DNA of 64,000 nt from Janthinobacterium sp. GW456P. Its GTDB lineage: Bacteria; Pseudomonadota; Gammaproteobacteria; Burkholderiales; Burkholderiaceae_D. Below the pieces are notes generated by a model that saw only the letters and a program-made list of their open reading frames with translations, was not told where the DNA came from and ran no database searches. Each line of letters opens with the position of its first letter. The stretch's first letter is position 1. Where the stretch lies: contig NZ_NEHB01000014.1 in NCBI RefSeq assembly GCF_002127655.1, positions 2,864-66,863 on the forward strand. The letters run 5' to 3'. The translations under genes and the position numbers were made by a program. Below are positions 37,801-44,379 of this stretch, one piece after another.

Positions 37801-39574
37801 CAATCCGGACGATGTCTCGGTGGTCAGCGCGGGCCGCGACCTGCGTTACAGCACCTTCTATGTGGCCGGTCCCGGCACGCTGGAAGTGACGGCCGGGCGT
37901 GACATCTACATGGCAGACAAGGCGGAACTGAAAAGCATCGGGCCGGTGGTCAACGTCAAGCCGGGCGACCGCAGCAGCGGCGCCGGCATCGTGGTCGCTG
38001 CCGGGGTGGGAGCGCATGGTCCCGATTACGCCGCCTTCGCCGCACGCTACCTCGATCCGGCCAACCTGAGCGAGCCGGGCAAGTCCCTGGCCGACCAGCC
38101 AGGCAAGGCGGTGGCCGTGTATGGCGGCCGTCTGGGCCTGGCCGACTGGCTGCGCACGGAATTTGGCTACAGCGGCGACGCGGCGGGCGCGCCAGCCTTC
38201 CTGGCCGCGCGCCAGAGCGAGCTCGACAAAACTAGCCAGGCCACCAGCGGTGCCGTCAGGCGCGACCTGCAGCGTGAGTACGGCCTGTCGAGCCAGTTGC
38301 ATCTGGTCAACTGGCTGGAAACCCGCTATGGCGCCGGCCAGCGCAATGGTGCCGGGCTGACTTTCGATGCCGCCAGCATGGACGCCCGCAAATTTTTCGC
38401 GGCCTTGCCGGCCGAACAGCAACGTGTCTTCCTGCGCAACATCTATTTCGCCGAACTCAAGGCTGGCGGGCGCGAATACACGGCAGCGGGCGGCGTACGC
38501 GAAGGCAGCTACCTGCGCGGCCGCGAAGCCATCGCCACGCTGTTCCCGACCAAGGATGCGCAGGGCAAGCCCGTGACGTATGGGGGCGACCTGACCATGT
38601 TCAGTGGCGCCACCTACTATCTGGATGGCAGCGAGGGCGCCAGCACCACGCGGCCGCGCAAGGGGGTCACTTACCTTACTCGCGAGCAATATGCGCTTGG
38701 TGGAGACAGCCATCGGCCCGTGTTTGACCTGGCCGATGCCGGCATCCATACCGATTTCGGCGGCAACATCGACATCCTGACGCCGGGCGGGCGCACCCTG
38801 GTCGGCGTCGATGGCGGTTTCGTGCCGGGCGAAGGCTCGGGCGTGCTGACGCAGGGCGCCGGTGAAATCCAGATCTATGCCCGCGACAGCATCCTGCTGG
38901 GCCAGAGCCGCATCTTCACCACGTTCGGCGGCAACATCCTGGCCTGGTCGGCGCAGGGCGACATCAATGCCGGCCGCGGCTCCAAGTCCACGGTGGTGTT
39001 TACGCCGCAGCGCCGGGTCTACGACGACATCGGCATGGTCACCTTGTCGCCGACTACGCCGAACACGGGCGCCGGCATCGCCACCCTGAATCCGATCCCG
39101 GAGGTGCCGCCTGGCGACATCGACCTGATCGCCCCGCTCGGCACCATCGATGCGGGCGAGGCGGGCATCCGCGTCTCGGGCAACGTCAACCTGGCTGCGC
39201 TGCAGGTAGTCAACGCGGAAAACATCCAGGTGCAGGGCAAGTCCACGGGCATGCCGGCCATCGCCGCGGTGAACGTGGGCGCGCTGAGCAATGCCAGCGC
39301 GGCCGCCTCGCAAGCCGTGACGGCGGCGCAGGACGTGCTGCAGCGCGAACGGGCCGCCACGCGCCAGGCGCAGCCGTCGCTGTTCACGGTGAAGGTACTG
39401 GGCTTCGGCAACGAGCAGGCGGACGAGGGCGGCGCCGGCAAGCACAGCGGCGGCGAGCCGCAGGCGTCCAGCTACCAGCCGGCCGGCGTGGTGCAGGTGC
39501 TGGGTGCGGGACCGTTGACGGCGCCGCAGCTGCAGGCGCTCACGCCAAACGAGCGGCGCGGCCTGCAGCCATGA
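25883..39574 (+). CDS. giant filamentous-hemagglutinin-type exoprotein (TpsA)
   Basis: A 4563-residue two-partner secretion exoprotein. An extended signal sequence (about 1-46, ending VQAQ) precedes a helical Gln/Ala-rich stretch (~75-130). The hemagglutination-activity/TPS domain is at about 136-270, with NRNGILFTGSSQVD corresponding to the family's NPNG-type motif. Thousands of residues of Gly/Ala/Asp-rich beta-helix-forming repeats follow. The C-terminal region (NPIPEVPPGDIDLIAPLGTID from ~4400, in part) resembles the DUF3739 region of this exoprotein group. A TSP3-like calcium loop DYNGDGVPD starts at residue 3122. Only two cysteines occur in the whole chain (2238 and 2244). AGGGA at 25869-25875 precedes ATG 25883. 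TpsB is encoded immediately downstream. Confidence 0.9.
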   Translation: MQRSKSVTKHASSSAMAGNRTGRPVRLKPLALAIAMLLQTGGVQAQQPFSGAWFAGKGAQQGTAAATGRLPNGQAIIGTDNKQAQQQKANAQLQSSLNNLQLAARAIAVQQAAQQAARQAAIAAGAKVPEGLAEGGLKVDSNSLTAGWFNANGPTQAQADGKTVVTVKQTADKAILNWETFNIGQNTTLQFDQLANWSVLNRVNDPLARPSQIRGQIKADGTVMLVNRNGILFTGSSQVDTRSLVAAAVGMSDSQFKKGIYSETLGSGFKPTLANDLVLNGSVATHGNATADVVVQAGAQISTRKPQTVTEGGGYVLLAGREVHNGGSLSAPNGQVTLVAGDSFVIRKGLGTDANQTSSTRGNEVDAKFNAHSGAGTAMNTGLVQALTGDVTLVGRDVQQAGVLLSSTSVTTRGTVHLKADGSDGLVTLAPDSLTTVLLDDSGATALDVQRDALIKDSALLSDGAYNRRDLSLIQIASGRDIVFDSGSLTLATGGQVNALATRRTQVARGASIDVSGAVGVNVAMASNNVLINAQGNEQRDAPGNRDSKVLNNADLWVDRRDLVRVAAGTNGYPTDRWYTGGGLLEVSGYLNTSGHGIGEWAAQGGTVAFKGGELVTQAGSSLNVSGGTFDVQTGMIRQSWLSGKDGQLYRLSTAPGDVLYSGLYRGFESLHKRWGEGATENFANPLIGARERLENGYIVGRDAGRVIVGTGSAVLEGGIESSVFQGERQKATRDATLDSYRQSQLAAPRKGELLLGQIVPVFDATSAQLRDNPTALLQSLHVGTAGAGSAPMAAPGLPDAMPDSLVGKAFLDAGWLNAQQLGGFKAYVTGGIAVDAAVQVAPGGEIALHAPEVAVNAGLSARGGSIALGDIVNKLASSGNGWIDTVIAPTPKGQTAGIKVASGVTLDTRGLWSQLQLDPSDISGLPYVNGGKVSLVGSGAVTLAAGSVIDTSSGAATLANGKLQGGRGGNITLKSNQNDVDGKGSAALVMDGELRGYGVKGGGTLSIDSGIGVAIGGGVLAENGILPAGQSVPVHLTLAEAFTIKAGTVLDSDFSYISNRLAPGQPLLDLPDFSVSRPYTLAAPWVVPPASVSWEYIYIGATNGSTYMSGMTVPAGVTLNSVQGKLGSGYLVPAAAFPNGMPVAPYSAIVAAGTAFAADVTLNAGDRLMAGNRVPQDLAIKPLLILDSSLFQRGFAHYDISGQQGVQVAQGAAIDVAMPVLRADPAVARTLASGADPAAALQPWLGPQWQEDAVKGVLTQRAGADIALAAGTRSAKAPLVIGQGAALRVDEGQSISLTGNGQVTVEGKLSAAGGRISVLPGLLVTGNESNRPDGSANAQSIWIGDGAVLDVAGRAATAIDAQGGVYGHVGSGGTIEIGARHKLDATRVEAADAFVVLRPGARLEASGAAATLDLPGQGSVLVAGDGGSIALSSFRGLFLDGGMHAAAGGAGAAGGTLALNLETPNYGIVGKIDLKGLVVEDAVRVPRELVVSRLQGDSGLASDLMAGDRDPALRYGAARLGVDRIQAGGFDHLALLSNGLLSFDGDVDLSLGQSLRLTATSLALGQKADAATQVRLAAPYIRLSGTTRTQADDHLLPNPVNGSGNLGAGGGKLGTPAVADTARLALDAALIDLANTVNFGANGSIVQNVAKDLEVKRDAFGELELRSSGDIRMLGDAALYTPGNLTLAGAQIYPASGAKGRVIVGQKSVLNEYGQMVRQFDPARSLTIERAGDPSAPLPAMPYSVFGSLELGAATVNQGGVLRAPLGKIAVGMNGSGAVTSQLNVLPGSVTSVSANGLVMPYGGTLDGLSYMYDGDDVAYKGVGNDPAIVLAGKSVDVRDGAVLDMTGGGSLMGAAFLAGRGGSTDARLNPLVQTSAKGGFVLPGLATNPVYAIVAGPQAAYAPVVAENGAGDPALGRQITIGTGVPGLAAGTYTLLPSSFALLPGAFRVELNGLAAGGMPMGTATAMRNGSYAAAVQLGISNTSQRDVRSSQALLTSADVLRSYSQFNETSYADFALAQAVRDGVPRPLLERDAKALHFDLVAPVAGDSTAATDALRFAGKAQYTPGKDGFGGSALLLGGYRRNYEILGSGAAPTAGFDGTSVRVDALNAIAAPRLGIGGLPVANYNDPFTGRQQANVAQFQSGAGTVVLRDGAVLRAGEVFLVTDTKAGGIIIEQGGGINTLGRGTAAWDSSNGFVYAPGASSVLAVSNGRLDMLAPTFSTDPIRGAGRIDIGACAPGATCSGATPLYSEGTIAAATDQSFQLRDATTYGTRNLVLAVGGINVGSEASLAAMAARDALPAGLTLNQGILDRLLRGDASAGAPALDNLVLTARDAINFYDNVELSTIDASTGKSSLERLVIGTPAIYGAGGSDAVARIHTDVLVWNGATTAPGLPATEGAGSGKGRLQIDARQVEFGYGPNSRPDTIHSMDRLILGFGDVAINAAERITANHSGSLAVYQSQSGWDTASKGYLRSGGNLTLNTALLTGNAGSVNKIKAGGDIVVSRPSTAKDVPQDATALAGALGAEIALDGRSVTLDTSVLLPSGKLTVSAERDVLLGDAARLDLAGRKIAFHDVSKYSWGGDVVLDSRSGDVRQAAGSRIDISAVSNRAGKLTATALGQEAGTVSLLGGIAGGSSGHYDAGGTEVPFAAGGADIRGQHIADFGSLNQRLTDGGVVGSRSFQLKQGDLVLGNELRGREINVSVDAGHLTVKGTVDASGEQVGSIRLAARDGVHLAGSAVLDAHGSVLRVDSYGKVIEAPNRAVIDIDAGSGRLVLDSGARMDLRAGTAGKADRIASLGTLELSAQRVGGARGNDIAIDAAGPLAIDGARAITVNGFWSYTDARPGTDATADGRPYQVIDQDYLDRKHDDSVAFMTGALANDGLMNGRLSGLRNYRDAFHLRPGVAILSATPGGDLHVDGDIDLSGYRYASVNPHAMHTAVRGSGEAGALVLRAGGKLNIFGSLNDGFDGAALPVTPDDNGWVLTKGRVPWGADVIVPHDQLVTLADDTFFQSGRTLNYDLPMKAMGLRADTALPAQATLTADLQLPAGTVLGGAVRNAAGAVIYAAGTVLASNVTLSSGMRLDAGTRLPVPMRVAAMTWPGGVPLPYPIGAVNDTPSPDYNGDGVPDTPANGVILAGNLTLRKGALVPSETWVRLPDGADMVKLRPSDAAGNQGRNWALAPMLASGSQSWSMRLVGGADTQAADSRALRQGAPDAGLLLTDHHYGMGQAYELPTVAVPPTPGVAGNFYWMGQSDIYAGYPAGTKINLDDFPSVEALLEYNQWGVGDLVTWLPEGASFPAVAKPARQQLFSVLRTGTGDLDLLAGGNFSQSSPYGVYTAGTQAADVGAAYRQARATDRNGSILGPDGAAFKPYVDGGAQSLYQAWYPDHGGNVLVRAQGDVTGDLVGAARGDRRTDDLGYMRPQLSSTGVGNWLWRQGTGSAVAQADGVPTAWWINFGSYVAGGSGSNYLFETLPVMTGFTGIGTLGGGNLVLEAGGAAGMLSTRADQSGSAVARSQGLNLVVASTGRVAPDGSAMTLTGGGDLDFRIGGGLNPVAEVRSFATPTGEVTSQTRFEGSRSDLNSTFVNLRGAMRMAAGSVGGIELRFDKGDNQESRAYQVYKATSSIGGGGPVLVPGDAGVRIDTRGDLVLGGVGDAGRVTQVNNGTPFTAQGVAHDGEGYSWFSLWTPSTAIDLFSAGGNLTPSTAWMDDRASANLASAGGRFVLPSQLRAVAASGSLYYGNSSLGGKDLTGVPLRPAAGLLLAPSPVSPHFTRSTPGQLELMAGDSIYAGGYSVTASGADPTMLPSPFNPGFAGVSGVTVYGDLYTHNVSQNAQAPDLLFVPRDAGGSPQRYPLFTFAPPTASGYAVQGQLPARYYAAEGDLVGLRTGSIITRNVGKTERLSTWYEGGGPVALRAGRDIVNSGTALGLFDGTPDGLLGWSSQVAYNNPALPLRPTLATLGAASGNLLVHNNPDDVSVVSAGRDLRYSTFYVAGPGTLEVTAGRDIYMADKAELKSIGPVVNVKPGDRSSGAGIVVAAGVGAHGPDYAAFAARYLDPANLSEPGKSLADQPGKAVAVYGGRLGLADWLRTEFGYSGDAAGAPAFLAARQSELDKTSQATSGAVRRDLQREYGLSSQLHLVNWLETRYGAGQRNGAGLTFDAASMDARKFFAALPAEQQRVFLRNIYFAELKAGGREYTAAGGVREGSYLRGREAIATLFPTKDAQGKPVTYGGDLTMFSGATYYLDGSEGASTTRPRKGVTYLTREQYALGGDSHRPVFDLADAGIHTDFGGNIDILTPGGRTLVGVDGGFVPGEGSGVLTQGAGEIQIYARDSILLGQSRIFTTFGGNILAWSAQGDINAGRGSKSTVVFTPQRRVYDDIGMVTLSPTTPNTGAGIATLNPIPEVPPGDIDLIAPLGTIDAGEAGIRVSGNVNLAALQVVNAENIQVQGKSTGMPAIAAVNVGALSNASAAASQAVTAAQDVLQRERAATRQAQPSLFTVKVLGFGNEQADEGGAGKHSGGEPQASSYQPAGVVQVLGAGPLTAPQLQALTPNERRGLQP

Positions 39575-39580
39575 GATTTA

Positions 39581-39625
39581 TGAACATTTGATGACATTCG
39601 GCAGTCGCCGCGCGCGGCGGCTGTC
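39581..39625 (+). promoter_or_regulatory. candidate ECF-type promoter of the tpsB operon
   Basis: ATGAACATTTGATGACATTC-like sequence, then GCAGTC (39601-39606), a 14-nt spacer and CTGTC (39621-39625), repeating the arrangement upstream of tpsA. The spacer itself contains the palindrome GCCGCGCGCGGC. It lies 92 nt upstream of the tpsB ATG and would drive tpsB and the exbB-exbD-tonB-porin genes. Confidence 0.55.
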
Positions 39626-39716
39626 TAGGCATCAGTAGATCAGCATTAGCAATAAACAATACGCCGGCCCAGCGCCGCAACACAGGGCAACCGTTTGATT
39701 TTAAGGTGAATGGAAG

Positions 39717-41354
39717 ATGCGTGAAATGACAAGCAAGGGCAGGGGCGTGCCGCCAGCGGCGCCCGCGACCGCCTTGACGATGCTGTGCCTGGCCATGCTG
39801 GGGCTGCCCGGCATGGCGCGCGCGCAGGATGCGGTGCCGGCGGCGGCTCCCGTGGCCGCGCCGGAACGGCAGGTGACGATCGAGGAATACCTGGTGCGCG
39901 GCAATACCGTGCTCGATGCCCGCGCCATCGAGGCAGCCGTGACCCCATTTCTGGGGCCGGGGCGCACCCTGAAGGATGTGGAAGGCGCGCGCGACGCCCT
40001 CGTCGCGGCATATCAAGCCCGTGGCTACCAATCCGTCTACGTCGACTTGCCGGAGCAGCAGGTGGAGCAGGGCGTGGTGGTGCTGCAGGTGAGCGAAACC
40101 AAGGTGGGCCGGCTGCGCGTTGTCGGCGCGCAATACAACTCGCCGCTCGACGTGCGCCAGCAAGTGCCGGCCCTGACGGAAGGCAAGGTGCCCGACTTTA
40201 CGCAGGCGCAAGTGGAGCTGACGGCGCTGAACCGCGGTCCCAAGCGCCAGGTGATGCCGCTGGTCAAGCAGGGCAGCCTGCCCGGCACCATGGACGTGGA
40301 CCTGAAGGTCGAGGACAGCAGCCCGTGGCGCGCCAACGTCGGCCTGAACAACGACTACAGCGCCGATACGAAAAAATTGCGCACGAGCATGTCGGTCGGC
40401 CACGACAACCTGTGGCAGCTGGGGCACAGCGCCACCATCAGCTTTTTCGGCACGCCGGGCGACCTGAACCAGACCAAGGTGTGGTCCGCCTCGTACGTGG
40501 CGCCGATCGGCACGCAGGGCTGGAGCGTGGAAGCGACCGGTTACCAGTCGAACAGCAACGTGGCCAGCACAGGCGGCACCAGCGTGCTGGGCAAGGGGCA
40601 TGCGCTGGGCATGAAGCTCAACTACACGGTGCCCAACAGCGGCATCTGGTGGCACAGCTTTTCTGCCGGCATCGACTTCAAGGATAACCAGGAAGCGCTC
40701 ACGCTCAATGGCACGGGCAGCAATATTCCGCTCAAGTACGTGCCGCTGAGCGTGTCGTACAACGGCTTTGCGCAGACGGAGACAGCGACCTACGGCCTGG
40801 GCCTGTCGCTGGTGGCCGGCACGCGCGCCGCGTTCGGCTACGGCAGCGACAGCGCCGCCTACGACAACAAGCGCTACAAAACTTCGCCCAGCTTCCTCGT
40901 GCTGAAGGGCGACGCCAACGCCACGTATACCCTGGGCAGCGGCGCGCAGCTGCATGGGCGCATGTCGGGCCAGCTGGCCGATGCGGCGCTCGTGTCGGGC
41001 GAGCAGATGGCCGCCGGCGGCGCCAATTCCGTGCGCGGCTACCTGTCGGCCGAAGCGACGGGCGACTATGGCGTGTCCGGCACGGTCGAATGGCGCACGC
41101 CCCAGCTGACGTATTTCAGCCGCCTGGAAAACTGGCGCTTGTTTGCCTTCGCCGATGGCGCGCGACTGCGCCTGCGCGATCCGATGATCGAGCAGAAAGA
41201 TCTGTTTGGCCTGGCGTCCGTGGGCGTGGGCAGCAGCTTCCAGTTCCTGCGCTACTTGAATGGCCGCATCGACTTTTCGTATCCGCTGCGCGATGGCCCG
41301 CGCACGCACAAACACGTGCGCCGCATCAATTTCAACCTGTCGGCCAGCTACTGA
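39717..41354 (+). CDS. TpsB outer-membrane transporter (ShlB/FhaC/HecB family)
   Basis: A 545-residue Omp85-superfamily protein that secretes and folds the adjacent TpsA through the outer membrane. The signal peptide ends at ARAQ (about residue 37). POTRA domains cover about 50-210 (VTIEEYLVRGNTVLDARAIE; then LRVVGAQYNSPLDVRQQVP, in part). The ShlB barrel extends from ~215 to the end, with a GGANSVRGYLSAE motif (~436) that corresponds to the conserved loop L6 VRGY tetrad, and a C-terminal aromatic (SASY). It is the first gene of a long transcription unit ending at 47370. Confidence 0.93.
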   Translation: MREMTSKGRGVPPAAPATALTMLCLAMLGLPGMARAQDAVPAAAPVAAPERQVTIEEYLVRGNTVLDARAIEAAVTPFLGPGRTLKDVEGARDALVAAYQARGYQSVYVDLPEQQVEQGVVVLQVSETKVGRLRVVGAQYNSPLDVRQQVPALTEGKVPDFTQAQVELTALNRGPKRQVMPLVKQGSLPGTMDVDLKVEDSSPWRANVGLNNDYSADTKKLRTSMSVGHDNLWQLGHSATISFFGTPGDLNQTKVWSASYVAPIGTQGWSVEATGYQSNSNVASTGGTSVLGKGHALGMKLNYTVPNSGIWWHSFSAGIDFKDNQEALTLNGTGSNIPLKYVPLSVSYNGFAQTETATYGLGLSLVAGTRAAFGYGSDSAAYDNKRYKTSPSFLVLKGDANATYTLGSGAQLHGRMSGQLADAALVSGEQMAAGGANSVRGYLSAEATGDYGVSGTVEWRTPQLTYFSRLENWRLFAFADGARLRLRDPMIEQKDLFGLASVGVGSSFQFLRYLNGRIDFSYPLRDGPRTHKHVRRINFNLSASY

Positions 41355-41410
41355 CGGGCCAGCTCAACAGCACTGCACTTTTTTAGACTTTTCTTCGGAG
41401 AATCACTGTC

Positions 41411-43192
41411 ATGCAACGTTTTCTTTTTCTGCTCACGATCCTGGGCACGCTCGTTCCCGGCCTGGCGCATGCCTGGTGGCAGCCCGACTGGGCTTACCGC
41501 AAACCCGTCACCGTCGACGCCGGCCCGAAGGCGGGCGCCGTGGGCGGCGATCCAGGCCGCATTCCCGTGCTGCTGCGCTTGCATTCGGGTAACTTCAACT
41601 TCGAAGGCGTCAGCGACAACGGCGCCGACCTGCGCTTCGTGGCGGGCGACGACAAGACGGTGCTGAATCACCAGATCGAGCAATTCAATCCACTGTTGGG
41701 CATCGCCCTGATCTGGGTCGACGTGCCGGCCCTGACGGCCGGTACGCCGCAGCAGCTGTGGATGTACTACGGCAATCCGAAGGCGCCCGCTTCCGGCAAT
41801 GGCCAGCGCACGTTCGACCCCGACTACAGCCTCGTGTATCACTTCAGCGAACCGGGCGTGCCTTCGCGCGACAGCACCGCCTACGGCAACCATGCCCAGA
41901 CAGCCGTGCCGGCGCTCGACGGTTCCGTCATCGGCGCCGGTGCCCGCCTGGGCACCACGCCATTGATGCTGCCCGCCTCGCCATCGCTGGCGCAGGCTGC
42001 CGGCGCGCCGTTCACCTTTTCCGCCTGGGTGCGTCCGGACAGCCTGGGCGCCCAGCAAGTGCTGTATGCGCGCCGCGACGGCGCCAATGAATTGCTGATC
42101 GGCGTCGACCAGGGCGTGCCTTTCGTGCAGGTGAATGGCCAGCGCAGCAAGCCGGGCCAGCCTATCCAGGCCGCGCAATGGTCGCACCTGGCCGTCAAGG
42201 CAGACAAGAATAATGTGGCCCTGTACGTGGGCGGCCGTCCGGCCGTCTCGCTAGCCACGGCCCTGCCAGCGTTCGCCACGGCCGCCTCGGTGGGCGCCGA
42301 TGCAGTGCCGACCGCTTCCGGCGCCACCACCCTGGCCAACTTCACGGGCGCCATCGACGAGCTGCGCCTGTCGCGCACGGCCCGTCCTGACGCCCTGCTG
42401 CTGGCCGACGCTGTCTCGCAAGGTTCCGAATCGCGCCTGGCCGTGTTTGGCGCCGATGAACAGCAGGCCGGTAAAAGCCATTTCGGCTTCATCATCGCCG
42501 CCATGCCGCTCGACGCGTGGATCGTTGTCGGCGTGCTGGGCCTGATGATGGTCTTGTCGTGGATCATCATGATCGGCAAGGGCCGCAGCTATGGCGCCAT
42601 CTCGCGCGCCAATGCGCAATTCATGCAGTCGTTCCACGAAGCGGCCGGCGCGCCGCTCGACCACCTGGCGCGCAACGGCAAGCTGAGCGCTTCCGTGAAG
42701 ACGGATTCCTCGCTGTGGCGCCTGTATGACGTGGCCATCGACGAGATGCGCCGCCGCCACGACCGCGGTTACGACTTGAACGCCGTGTCGAACGCGACGA
42801 TCGGCGCCATCCGCGCCGCCATGGATGGCGTGATGGTGCGCGAAAGCGAGCGCATGTCGAAACGCATGATCTGGCTCTCGACCACCATCGAAGGCGCACC
42901 GTACGTGGGTCTGTTCGGTACCGTGATCGGCATCATGCTGGTGTTCGTCGTGGCGGCCATGGCCGGCGCCGTGGACATCAACTCGGTGGCGCCGGGCATG
43001 GCGGCAGCGCTGCTGTGTACGGCGGCCGGCCTGGGCGTGGCGATTCCCGCCCTGTTCGGCTACAACTGGCTGTCCTCGCGTTCTGACGCCATCGTCGCCG
43101 ATATGGCCGTCTTCGTCGATGAGTTCGCCACGCGCCTGGCGGAAGAGCAGGGCGACGGACGCCAGATGCGTCCCGCGCTGCATCAGGCGTGA
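41411..43192 (+). CDS. ExbB/TolQ/MotA-type proton channel fused to a DUF2341 + LamG-like periplasmic module
   Basis: A 593-residue fusion. Signal peptide at 1-21. DUF2341-like domain starting WWQPDWAYRKPVTVD (~22-115). Concanavalin/LamG-like lectin fold (~135-335: SLVYHFSE, APFTFSAWVRPD, WSHLAVKADKNNVALYVGG). First membrane segment ~361-387, then a cytoplasmic loop (~390-495) and the ExbB pair of helices at ~500-520 (GLFGTVIGIMLVFVV) and ~527-553 (GMAAALLCTAAGLGVAIPAL). The C-terminal third makes it a proton-channel subunit. The front two thirds should sit in the periplasm and could bind glycan or the TpsA chain. exbD follows after 12 nt. Confidence 0.87.
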   Translation: MQRFLFLLTILGTLVPGLAHAWWQPDWAYRKPVTVDAGPKAGAVGGDPGRIPVLLRLHSGNFNFEGVSDNGADLRFVAGDDKTVLNHQIEQFNPLLGIALIWVDVPALTAGTPQQLWMYYGNPKAPASGNGQRTFDPDYSLVYHFSEPGVPSRDSTAYGNHAQTAVPALDGSVIGAGARLGTTPLMLPASPSLAQAAGAPFTFSAWVRPDSLGAQQVLYARRDGANELLIGVDQGVPFVQVNGQRSKPGQPIQAAQWSHLAVKADKNNVALYVGGRPAVSLATALPAFATAASVGADAVPTASGATTLANFTGAIDELRLSRTARPDALLLADAVSQGSESRLAVFGADEQQAGKSHFGFIIAAMPLDAWIVVGVLGLMMVLSWIIMIGKGRSYGAISRANAQFMQSFHEAAGAPLDHLARNGKLSASVKTDSSLWRLYDVAIDEMRRRHDRGYDLNAVSNATIGAIRAAMDGVMVRESERMSKRMIWLSTTIEGAPYVGLFGTVIGIMLVFVVAAMAGAVDINSVAPGMAAALLCTAAGLGVAIPALFGYNWLSSRSDAIVADMAVFVDEFATRLAEEQGDGRQMRPALHQA

Positions 43193-43204
43193 GGGGGCAT
43201 AACC

Positions 43205-43615
43205 ATGGCCACCTCCGCCAAGTTTACCCCCCGCAAGCGTAGCGGCGGCATCAACATCACGCCCTTCGTCGACGTGTTGCTGGTGGTGCTGGTGATCTTC
43301 ATTTTGACCAGCAACGCCAGCATTCCCGGCATCAAGGTCGACCTGCCCAAGGCCAGCTCGGCCATGGCGCTGGAAAAACCGAAGACCAAGGCCATCACCA
43401 TCGACAACGCGGGCCAGGTCTTCCTCGATGCCTATCCCGTCACCTTGCCCGAGCTGGAAGAGCGCTTGCGCACGGAAAAGGCGCTGACGCCCGACTTTCC
43501 CGTGATCGTGCGCGGCGATGCCGCCGTGCAATACGCGAAAGTGGTCGAAGTGCTGGACCTGCTGCGCCGTATCGACCTGAACCAGGTGGGTCTGGTGACC
43601 GGCAAGCCGGCATGA
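43205..43615 (+). CDS. ExbD/TolR family biopolymer transport protein
   Basis: A 136-residue ExbD-type protein with one membrane helix near residues 20-37. The conserved proton-pathway aspartate is Asp23 in TPFVDVLLVVLVIF. The periplasmic domain ends in VVEVLDLLRRIDLNQVGLVT, in part. With the upstream ExbB fusion and downstream TonB-like protein it forms a complete Ton-type motor. Gaps are 12 nt upstream and 10 nt downstream. Confidence 0.92.
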   Translation: MATSAKFTPRKRSGGINITPFVDVLLVVLVIFILTSNASIPGIKVDLPKASSAMALEKPKTKAITIDNAGQVFLDAYPVTLPELEERLRTEKALTPDFPVIVRGDAAVQYAKVVEVLDLLRRIDLNQVGLVTGKPA

Positions 43616-43625
43616 GGAGCGCAAG

Positions 43626-44342
43626 GTGAAGCGTGACGACATGATGAAGATGGCCGGCTCGGAATCGTCGGGCGCGGTGCAGTGGTGGCGCCGCTGGGGC
43701 GGCGTGGCCGGCGGCGCGCTGCTGGCCGCTGGTCTGGCCGCGCTGGTCTGGTATTTGCTGTCCGATACGGCGGCCACCAAGCGCGAAGTGGCGGCCCCGC
43801 CGATGCTGATGCTGCCACCGCCGCCACCGCCGCCGCCGGAACCGGAAAAATTGCCGGAACCGACACCGGACAAGGTGGTGCCGGAAGTGTCCGAGCCGGA
43901 ACCGACGCCTGCCGACAAGCCCATGGATGACGCGCCGGAAAGCCCGTCGCCGGACAAGGGCGACCCCGTCACCATCGACGGCGCGGCGCAGGCCGGCAGC
44001 GATGCGTTCGGCATCCAGGCCGGGCGCGGCGGCGGCATGACGGGCGGCGGCGGTGGCGGCGGACTCGGCGCGGGATCGTATGGCCGCTACGTGGCCAACG
44101 CGCTGCAGCTGGCGTTCGCCCGCGACCCGCGCACGCGCCAGCTGGCGTTTGCCGACATCCGCGTCGACCTGTGGCTCGATCCGGAAGGCAAGACGACGAA
44201 AGTGCAGCTGGTGCAAGGCACGGGCAATGCGCAGACGGATGAGCAGGTGCTGGCCATGGTGCGCGATTTCCGCGCCGATGAGCGGCCGCCGGCATCCCTG
44301 CGTTTCCCGGCCCGCGTTTCCATCAAAGGCCGGCGCCCGTAA
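43626..44342 (+). CDS. TonB-like energy transducer
   Basis: A 238-residue protein with one N-terminal membrane helix (about 27-47), a rigid Pro/Glu-rich spacer (about 57-105, including eight consecutive prolines) and a Gly-rich hinge (GGGMTGGGGGGG, about 135-150). The C-terminal TonB-like domain covers about 150-238 (FADIRVDLWLDPEGKTTKVQL, in part). It should couple the ExbBD motor to an outer-membrane partner, possibly the porin or TpsB next door. The start is GTG 43626, with AGGAG at 43615-43619 overlapping the exbD stop. Confidence 0.85.
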   Translation: MKRDDMMKMAGSESSGAVQWWRRWGGVAGGALLAAGLAALVWYLLSDTAATKREVAAPPMLMLPPPPPPPPEPEKLPEPTPDKVVPEVSEPEPTPADKPMDDAPESPSPDKGDPVTIDGAAQAGSDAFGIQAGRGGGMTGGGGGGGLGAGSYGRYVANALQLAFARDPRTRQLAFADIRVDLWLDPEGKTTKVQLVQGTGNAQTDEQVLAMVRDFRADERPPASLRFPARVSIKGRRP

Positions 44343-44379
44343 GCGCATGACTTTAATTCCTCATTTACCGAAAGAAGCG

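Noticed and set aside
32462-39445. A 2327-codon open frame on the minus strand, antisense to tpsA
   Set aside because: It has no domains and an unnatural His/Arg/Gln/Ala-rich composition, and it mirrors the plus-strand gene codon by codon. It is a side effect of high-GC codon usage.
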